Shown here in pieces: positions 58,380-64,000 of a stretch of DNA of 64,000 bases. The notes under the pieces are model-generated. The model worked only from the letters and a program-made list of their open reading frames with translations, was not told where the DNA came from and did not search any database. Within the stretch, counting starts at the first letter, position 1. Every line of letters starts with the position of its first letter. A program made the position numbers and the translations under genes. This stretch comes from Microbulbifer sp. Q7 (lineage in GTDB: Bacteria; Pseudomonadota; Gammaproteobacteria; Pseudomonadales; Cellvibrionaceae): contig NZ_LROY01000002.1 of assembly GCF_001639145.1 (NCBI RefSeq), positions 1,024,501 to 1,088,500 of the forward strand. The letters run 5' to 3'.

Positions 58380-60662
58380 TCAGTGCACGGGGACCGCTGT
58401 ATTGATCTTGAGCTGATCGTTTTCTACCGTCACCTCGACCCGGCCACCCTCTTCCGACAGGTCGCCGAACAGCACCGCTTCTGCTAACGGCTTGCGCAGC
58501 TTTTCTCGAATCAGCCGCGCCATGGGTCGGGCACCCATTTTCTCGTCATAGCCATTCACCGCCAGCCACTCGCGGGCTTCGTCGTCGACCTCAAGGGTCA
58601 CGCGGGACTCATCCAGCTGTGCCTGCAGCTCCACCACAAACTTGTCCACCACCGTTTTAACCACCGCGATATCCAGCGCACCAAATTGAATGATGCTGTC
58701 GAGGCGGTTACGGAATTCCGGGGTGAACATTTTCTTGATCTCTTCCATCCCGTCGCTGCTGTGATCCTGGGTGGAGAACCCGATGGAGCGGCGGCTCATC
58801 AATTCGGCACCGGCATTGGTCGTCATGATAAGAATCACGTTGCGGAAGTCCGCCTTGCGGCCATTGTTGTCGGTCAGCGTGCCGTGATCCATTACCTGCA
58901 GCAGCAGGTTGAACACTTCCGGGTGGGCCTTTTCAATCTCGTCGAGCAGTACAACACTGTGCGGGTGCTTGGTGACTGCATCGGTGAGCAGGCCGCCCTG
59001 GTCGAAACCGACATACCCTGGCGGCGCGCCGATCAGGCGGGAAACCGTGTGGCGCTCCATATATTCGGACATGTCGAAGCGGATTAGCTCAATGCCCATT
59101 ACCTGCGCCAGTTGACGGCACAGCTCGGTCTTGCCCACGCCGGTAGGACCGGCAAACAGGAAGGAACCGATGGGCTTCTCTTCCGCACCGAGACCAGCAC
59201 GCGCCAGCTTGATCGACGTGCTGAGGGCTTCGATCGCGTTGTCCTGACCGAACACGACCATTTTGAGGTTTTCATCGAGCTTGGACAGCGCAGCCTTGTC
59301 GGAGGCCGACACGCTTTTCGCGGGAATTCGAGCCATTTTTGCCACAATGTTTTCGATCTCTGTGACTGAAATGGTGTCGGTACGCTGATCTGCGGGAAGC
59401 AGCGCCTGGTACGCCCCCGCCTCATCAATCACATCAATGGCCTTATCCGGCAGAAAGCGTTCGGTGATATGCCGATTGGCAAGGTGTGCAGCGGCCTCCA
59501 GGGCCGAATCCGTAAAACGGACCTTGTGGTGATCTTCAAAGCAGGTTTTAAGCCCCTGAAGGATCTGCACCGTCTCCTCTACCGAAGGCTCGTGCACATC
59601 GATCTTCTGGAAACGACGCGAAAGGGCGCGATCTTTTTCGAAAATTCCGCGATATTCATTGAACGTCGTGGAGCCTATACAGCGCAATTGGCCACTGGAA
59701 AGCAGCGGCTTGAGCAGATTGGAGGCATCCATCACACCACCGGATGCCGCCCCGGCACCAATAATGGTGTGGATTTCATCAATAAACAGTACCGCGTGTT
59801 CACGCTTTTTAAGCTCAGCGAGGAGCGCCTTGAAACGCTTCTCAAAGTCGCCACGGTACTTGGTACCCGCCAGCAGCGAGCCGAGATCCAGTGAATAGAT
59901 GGTGCTTTCCCTGAGCGGCTCGGGGACCTCACCGTCCACAATGCGGCGTGCCAACCCCTCGGCGATTGCGGTTTTACCGACACCGGACTCACCAACCAGC
60001 AGCGGGTTGTTCTTACGGCGACGCGCCAGCACCTGGGTGACGCGCTCCACCTCCGGTGCGCGCCCCACCAGCGGGTCTATGCGGCCAAGAATGGCCTCCT
60101 GGTTCAGATTGGTCGCGTAGCTCTCCAGGGGATCGGAACCGCCGGGCTCAGCAGTACTGCCGAGATCTTCATCGACCTGTTCCGGTGATGGATCCGTGCT
60201 GTTGTGGGCATTGTTGCCACCTGAACTCACCCGCGAAATGCCGTGGGTGATGTAATTCACCACATCGATCCGGGCGACACTCTGCTGCTTAAGGTAGTAA
60301 ACCGCCTGGCTTTCCTGTTCGCAGAAAATGGCCACCAGCACATTGGCTCCGGTGACTTCTTTTTTGCCGGACGACTGCACATGGAACACCGCACGCTGCA
60401 ATACACGCTGGAAGCCCAGGGTGGGCTGGGTTTCACGCTCGCTGTCATTTTCCGGTATCAGGGGGGTGGTCGAGTCGACAAACTCGAGCAATTCGCGGCG
60501 CAGGGCACTGAGGTCGGCACCACAGGCATGTAAAACATCGGCCGCCGATTCATTGTCCAGCAGCGCCAGCAACAGGTGCTCCACGGTCATAAACTCATGG
60601 CGTTTCGCCCGTGCACCTTTGAACGCTAGATTCAGCGTTACTTCTAAATCCTTGCTGAGCAT
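58380..60662 (-). CDS. clpA: ATP-dependent Clp protease ATP-binding subunit ClpA
   Basis: Hexameric unfoldase that feeds proteins, including N-degron substrates brought by ClpS, to ClpP. It has 760 residues. N-domain ([30 protein letters not shown] in pieces), first ATPase with [16 protein letters not shown] and [14 protein letters not shown], second ATPase with [17 protein letters not shown] and [16 protein letters not shown]. ClpP is not in the window. It follows clpS by about 130 bases on the same strand. Confidence 0.97.
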   Translation of the reverse strand: MLSKDLEVTLNLAFKGARAKRHEFMTVEHLLLALLDNESAADVLHACGADLSALRRELLEFVDSTTPLIPENDSERETQPTLGFQRVLQRAVFHVQSSGKKEVTGANVLVAIFCEQESQAVYYLKQQSVARIDVVNYITHGISRVSSGGNNAHNSTDPSPEQVDEDLGSTAEPGGSDPLESYATNLNQEAILGRIDPLVGRAPEVERVTQVLARRRKNNPLLVGESGVGKTAIAEGLARRIVDGEVPEPLRESTIYSLDLGSLLAGTKYRGDFEKRFKALLAELKKREHAVLFIDEIHTIIGAGAASGGVMDASNLLKPLLSSGQLRCIGSTTFNEYRGIFEKDRALSRRFQKIDVHEPSVEETVQILQGLKTCFEDHHKVRFTDSALEAAAHLANRHITERFLPDKAIDVIDEAGAYQALLPADQRTDTISVTEIENIVAKMARIPAKSVSASDKAALSKLDENLKMVVFGQDNAIEALSTSIKLARAGLGAEEKPIGSFLFAGPTGVGKTELCRQLAQVMGIELIRFDMSEYMERHTVSRLIGAPPGYVGFDQGGLLTDAVTKHPHSVVLLDEIEKAHPEVFNLLLQVMDHGTLTDNNGRKADFRNVILIMTTNAGAELMSRRSIGFSTQDHSSDGMEEIKKMFTPEFRNRLDSIIQFGALDIAVVKTVVDKFVVELQAQLDESRVTLEVDDEAREWLAVNGYDEKMGARPMARLIREKLRKPLAEAVLFGDLSEEGGRVEVTVENDQLKINTAVPVH

Positions 60663-60793
60663 TTAAACCTCAAACCTTACTGGCCAATGTCATCCGGGTT
60701 GTAGTGAACAACACCCGGTATTCCTGATTTTTTGCCGGAACTCCGGCCGCCAAAGCCACACCTACGTCCATATAGGTGCCAGAACTGCTAACC

Positions 60794-61189
60794 TCAACCC
60801 TCCTCGCCATTTTCGTCTTCTTCGTCTGCCTCGATTTCACAAAGCAGTGGATGTTCGTTGTCCCGCGCAAACTGATTCACCTGCGCGGCCTTTGTTTCCG
60901 CTATATCTCGAGTATAGACACCACAGATGGCTTTTCCCTTAGTGTGCACCTGCAGCATCAACTGAGTGGCGCGTTCCCGGTTGACGTAGAAAAACAGTTC
61001 CAGAGCCTCTACGACAAACTCCATCGGGGTGTAGTCATCGTTCAGCATGACCACCTTGTACATCGGCGGACGCTTGAGGCGAGGTTTCGCTTCCGCCAGC
61101 GCGGTATCCCCTCCAGCGCCATGAAAATGGTAGTCATCACCATCTTCACCTTCGTTGGAGTGTAGTTTAATGATTTGTGATTTTCCCAT
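60794..61189 (-). CDS. clpS: ATP-dependent Clp protease adaptor ClpS
   Basis: Adaptor that binds N-terminal Leu, Phe, Trp or Tyr and delivers proteins to ClpA. About 131 residues. The core is [51 protein letters not shown], containing the hydrophobic pocket and the DDYTPM motif that contacts the N-terminus. The N-terminal tail is long and charged. The start is ATG 61187-61189, not the upstream codon at 61201. Divergent from the cold-shock gene. Confidence 0.96.
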   Translation of the reverse strand: MGKSQIIKLHSNEGEDGDDYHFHGAGGDTALAEAKPRLKRPPMYKVVMLNDDYTPMEFVVEALELFFYVNRERATQLMLQVHTKGKAICGVYTRDIAETKAAQVNQFARDNEHPLLCEIEADEEDENGEEG

Positions 61190-61542
61190 AGCGCTAATCA
61201 ATCAGAATTCAGGAATCAGTTCACAGTGCTGACGTATACACGGTTATATCCCGGTGCATTACAAGTACGAAATACCGGTGCCAGTCACTGCCGTGAAATA
61301 AATGAACGCGCATTGTAACCGTAAACGGCAACCGACACAGTCGCTCGAAGCCTACTCCCTTGACAAGGGCGAGCGTCTTGGCTACAAGAGGTATTAACCG
61401 CGCCAAGCGGTGAAAAGGCACTTGCTAAAAAGATCGTGCATATGATGTTGTACGAAAGTCCAAGCGCATGAAGCGCGATAACAATAACTACGACAGTTCT
61501 AGGCGGCCAGCAGTCGCCCCGGCAATTTAGAGGGATTTCGCC
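61190..61542. other. Divergent spacer between clpS and the cold-shock gene
   Basis: 353 bases holding the promoter described at 61360-61388 and a long leader for the cold-shock gene. No further gene seen. A 66-codon frame on the minus strand across it has no ribosome site. Confidence 0.5.
61360..61388 (+). promoter_or_regulatory. Candidate promoter of the cold-shock gene
   Basis: A perfect TTGACA (61360-61365) and a TACAAG (61383-61388) are separated by 17 bases. Transcription would start near 61395, giving a leader of about 150 bases, long as in many csp genes. Confidence 0.55.
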
Positions 61543-61845
61543 ATGCCTACCGGTACCGTTAAGTGGTTCAATAATGCCAAGGGATATGGATTCATTCTTG
61601 CAGATGAGGGTGGAGAAGACCTGTTTGCACATTACTCGGCGATTCAGATGGAGGGTTACCGAACCCTGAAAGCCGGCCAGCAGGTCAATTTCGACATTAT
61701 TCAGGGCGACAAGGGCTACCACGCCGCCAATATCAGCGTTCCCTCCGCAGACAATGTCGCGGACAGCGTAAAGGCACCCACAGCCGCCGCCCAGGAAGCC
61801 GCCGCACCCGTGCGGGAAAAAGAGACCGCAGAAGCGCTCGATTGA
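61543..61845 (+). CDS. cspD: Cold-shock domain protein (CspD-like)
   Basis: Single-stranded nucleic-acid-binding protein of the CSD family. It has 100 residues: a cold-shock domain (TGTVKWFNNAKGYGFILADEGGEDLFAHYSAI in pieces, with KGYGFI as RNP1 and DLFAHY as RNP2) and an Ala/Glu-rich tail of about 35 residues. The position divergent from clpS, next to clpA, is exactly that of cspD in E. coli, where the protein inhibits DNA replication in stationary phase; that role is by analogy. A strong AGAGGGA ribosome site precedes the ATG. Confidence 0.9.
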   Translation: MPTGTVKWFNNAKGYGFILADEGGEDLFAHYSAIQMEGYRTLKAGQQVNFDIIQGDKGYHAANISVPSADNVADSVKAPTAAAQEAAAPVREKETAEALD

Positions 61846-62050
61846 CGCGCGCACCCCAGCCGGGGTGATCGGATCTGGCGGGCGCTAGAGCCACCCGCAA
61901 GCCCACAGGGCCATATCAAGGGCGCGATGACGCTGTGCTTTTGCGCAGTGACCAGCCCTGCCCTACCCACACCCGGCCGCGCTGCGGCTGGAACGAGCGT
62001 ACCACCTGAGTAACGCTCCCTGACGCCGATCAGGAATAAAACAGGAAATA

Positions 62051-62086
62051 AAAAAGCCCCGCATCCTCACGGATGCGGGGCTTTTT
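62051..62086. terminator. Bidirectional terminator between cspD-like gene and icd
   Basis: A5-GCCCCGCATCC-TCAC-GGATGCGGGGC-T5: an 11-pair perfect stem that can end icd (minus strand, 26 bases after its stop). It lies some 205 bases after the cold-shock gene on the plus strand. Confidence 0.95.
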
Positions 62087-62111
62087 AGGTTCTTCGCTTG
62101 GGATTAAGCGA

Positions 62112-63362
62112 TCAAGCCATGTGCTTGATGACTTCTTCGCCGAACTCGGAACAGGACTTCAGCTGAGCGCCGTCCATCAGACGCTCGAAGTCGTAGGTGA
62201 CGGTTTTGGCTTCGATCGCGCCTTCCATACCCTTCACCACCAGCTCGGCCGCTTCGTTCCAGCCCAGGTGACGCAGCATCATTTCTGCGGACAGAATCAG
62301 GGAGCCCGGGTTGACCTTGTCCTGACCCGCGTATTTCGGGGCGGTGCCGTGGGTAGCTTCGAACAGGGCAACGTCGTCAGACAGGTTGGCGCCCGGTGCG
62401 ATACCAATACCACCCACCTGTGCCGCCAGTGCGTCGGACAGATAGTCACCGTTCAGGTTCAGGGTGGCGATTACATCGTATTCCGCCGGACGCAGCAGGA
62501 TCTGCTGCAGCATCGCGTCGGCGATCACGTCCTTGACCACGATTTCCTTGCCGGTGTTCGGGTTCTTGAAGCTGCACCAGGGGCCGCCATCAATAGGCTG
62601 CGCGCCGAATTCTTCGCGGGCCAGCTCGTAGCCCCAGTCAGCGAAGGCGCCTTCTGTGAACTTCATGATGTTGCCTTTGTGCACCAGAGTCAGGGAGTCG
62701 CGGTCCTGATCGATGGTGTACTGCAGTGCTTTGCGCACCAGGCGCTTGGTGCCCTCTTCGGAAACCGGCTTAACACCGATACCGACTTCTTGCGGGAAGC
62801 GGATTTTCTTAACGCCCATTTCTTCCTGCAGGAATTTGACGACCTTTTTGGCTTCGTCGGTGCCCGCTTTCCACTCGATACCTGCATAGATATCTTCAGA
62901 GTTCTCGCGGAAGATCACCATGTCTACCTTGTTCGGCTCTTTTACCGGGGAAGGTACACCGCTGAACCAGCGCACCGGACGCTGACATACGTACAGATCC
63001 AGCTCCTGACGCAGGGCAACGTTCAGGGAGCGGAAACCACCGCCAACCGGGGTGGTCAGCGGGCCTTTGATGCTTACAACGTATTCTTTGATCGCTTCCA
63101 GGGTCTCTGCCGGGAACCAGTCGCCGCTGTAGGTCTCAGCCGCTTTCTCGCCACAGAAGATTTCCATCCAGGCAATCGCCTTCTCGCCGCCGTACGCGTT
63201 GTTCACAGCAGCGTCGATGACTTTGCGCATTACCGGGGTGATATCCACGCCGATGCCGTCACCTTCGATGAACGGAATGATCGGGGTGTTCGGTACGTTC
63301 AGAGAACCATCTGCGTTGACTGTGACTTTTTCGCCGTTGGCCGGCACTTGGATATGACCCAT
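62112..63362 (-). CDS. icd: NADP-dependent isocitrate dehydrogenase
   Basis: Converts isocitrate to 2-oxoglutarate in the citric acid cycle. It has 416 residues, the E. coli-type homodimer. Features: [48 protein letters not shown] (in pieces; the Ser there is the phosphorylation site of AceK in relatives), [14 protein letters not shown] and [30 protein letters not shown]. The ATG at 63360-63362 is standard. Divergent from the pseudouridine synthase, as icd and rluE are in E. coli. Confidence 0.97.
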   Translation of the reverse strand: MGHIQVPANGEKVTVNADGSLNVPNTPIIPFIEGDGIGVDITPVMRKVIDAAVNNAYGGEKAIAWMEIFCGEKAAETYSGDWFPAETLEAIKEYVVSIKGPLTTPVGGGFRSLNVALRQELDLYVCQRPVRWFSGVPSPVKEPNKVDMVIFRENSEDIYAGIEWKAGTDEAKKVVKFLQEEMGVKKIRFPQEVGIGVKPVSEEGTKRLVRKALQYTIDQDRDSLTLVHKGNIMKFTEGAFADWGYELAREEFGAQPIDGGPWCSFKNPNTGKEIVVKDVIADAMLQQILLRPAEYDVIATLNLNGDYLSDALAAQVGGIGIAPGANLSDDVALFEATHGTAPKYAGQDKVNPGSLILSAEMMLRHLGWNEAAELVVKGMEGAIEAKTVTYDFERLMDGAQLKSCSEFGEEVIKHMA

Positions 63363-63581
63363 TAAGTTGACTCCCGTAACTCTTTGACTAAACGTCCGGC
63401 TTTATGGTTGGAAAACCGGCATAATGCGCCGAAAACTCCACTGCCGGTCATGGTTGCCACCCGTTGTTTACGCCTTCGTAACCAGGGGGGCGGCTAAAAA
63501 TCGGCGGGATTATATCAGCATCCGCCCAATTTTGTAGTTTGATTACAACTAAAGCACGAGGACTTTGCGGCAGCCGTTCCC

Positions 63582-64000
63582 ATGAGCCAATTGATCTTGT
63601 TCAACAAACCCTACGGCGTTCTCTGCCAGTTTACTGATCAGGAGGGGCGCCCCACCCTTGCGGATTACATCAGGAAGCCGGGAATCTACGCGGCTGGCCG
63701 CCTGGATTTCGACTCGGAGGGGCTGCTTCTGCTGACCGATGACGGGCAGCTGCAACACCAGATTGCCCACCCCGCCAACAAACTCCCCAAGGTGTACTGG
63801 GCACAAGTCGAGGGGGAAGTCTCAGAAGAAGCGCTATCTCGGCTGCGGCAGGGGGTGGAACTGAAAGATGGCCGCACCGCCCCGGCCCGTGCCCGCAGCC
63901 TCGAAGCGCCCGAGCTTTGGCCGCGAGTACCCCCCATCCGGGAGCGGAAGTCGATCCCTACCAGCTGGATCGAGCTCACCATCACCGAGGGCCGCAACCG
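63582..64000 (+). CDS. Pseudouridine synthase of the RsuA/RluB/RluE family (partial)
   Basis: Isomerises uridine to pseudouridine in rRNA. About 139 residues are visible before the window edge. The start ATG is at 63582. LILFNKPYGVLCQFTD and the catalytic AAGRLDFDSEGLLLLTDDGQL (Asp of the RLD motif; 20-residue piece AGRLDFDSEGLLLLTDDGQL) are clear, then KVYWAQVEGEVSEE. There is no N-terminal S4 domain, and icd is the neighbour, both as for RluE (U2457 of 23S rRNA). The C-terminal half is missing, so the exact site specificity is not proven. Confidence 0.9.
   Translation, partial: MSQLILFNKPYGVLCQFTDQEGRPTLADYIRKPGIYAAGRLDFDSEGLLLLTDDGQLQHQIAHPANKLPKVYWAQVEGEVSEEALSRLRQGVELKDGRTAPARARSLEAPELWPRVPPIRERKSIPTSWIELTITEGRN

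Noticed and set aside
62073..63365. 430-codon open frame on the plus strand opposite icd
   Set aside because: It mirrors icd codon by codon on the other strand in GC-rich DNA. icd is unmistakable and the frame shows no family motif or ribosome site.

Overview
The window is a GC-rich, gene-dense piece of a gammaproteobacterial chromosome. The block ftsK-lolA-rarA-serS, trxB, aat, infA, clpA, clpS, cspD-like, icd and the rsuA/rluE-type gene keeps the neighbourhoods known from Escherichia coli. TonB receptors, a penicillin acylase and ergothioneine genes suggest a marine heterotroph of the Cellvibrionales/Alteromonadales type. A Microbulbifer-like organism is my guess; no rRNA or other marker is present to prove it.

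Layout. 1-2.7 kb: xthA (cut by the left edge) and the tail-specific protease prc. 3.1-5.7 kb: molybdate importer modABC. 6.1-7.0 kb: an ECF-type sigma factor with a tiny zinc-finger partner, then an MscS channel. 8.1-12.6 kb: an HlyD adaptor, FtsX permease and LolD-like ATPase exporter. 12.8-15.4 kb: a P-type cation ATPase. 15.6-25.7 kb: a complete group 3b-type [NiFe] hydrogenase operon (hydB, a lone cyclic-nucleotide-binding-domain gene, hydG, hydD, hydA, maturation protease, a short hypA, hypF, hypC, hypD, hypE). 25.9-35.8 kb, opposite strand: a ten-gene vitamin B12 uptake and salvage operon (btuB, cobO, cobQ, btuC, btuD, cobU, cobT, cobC, cobS, btuF) behind one cobalamin riboswitch. 36.2-40.2 kb: a YheT-type hydrolase, a DUF411 lipoprotein, egtD and egtB. 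40.3-46.5 kb: a large TonB receptor divergent from a penicillin acylase-family hydrolase, then azoR. 46.7-54.6 kb: a small membrane protein, cysG, serS, crcB, rarA, lolA and ftsK. 55.1-64 kb: trxB, aat, bpt, infA, clpA, clpS, a cold-shock protein, icd and a pseudouridine synthase cut by the right edge.

How the genes work together. HydBGDA should form a soluble NAD(P)-linked hydrogenase. HypF, HypE, HypC and HypD build and deliver the Fe(CN)2CO group, and the protease trims HydA. The nickel side is odd: HypA lacks its zinc domain and no hypB lies nearby. The B12 operon covers outer-membrane uptake, periplasmic capture, inner-membrane transport, adenosylation and lower-ligand assembly. Aat and Bpt tag proteins with N-terminal leucine or phenylalanine, and ClpS and ClpA recognise and unfold them, so the N-degron pathway except ClpP sits within about 5 kb.

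The most interesting parts are the hydrogenase operon (a cyclic-nucleotide-binding protein without a DNA-binding domain, and non-standard nickel maturation), the egtB-egtD-DUF411 arrangement, and the clustered N-degron genes. I saw no CRISPR array, insertion sequence, tRNA or rRNA.
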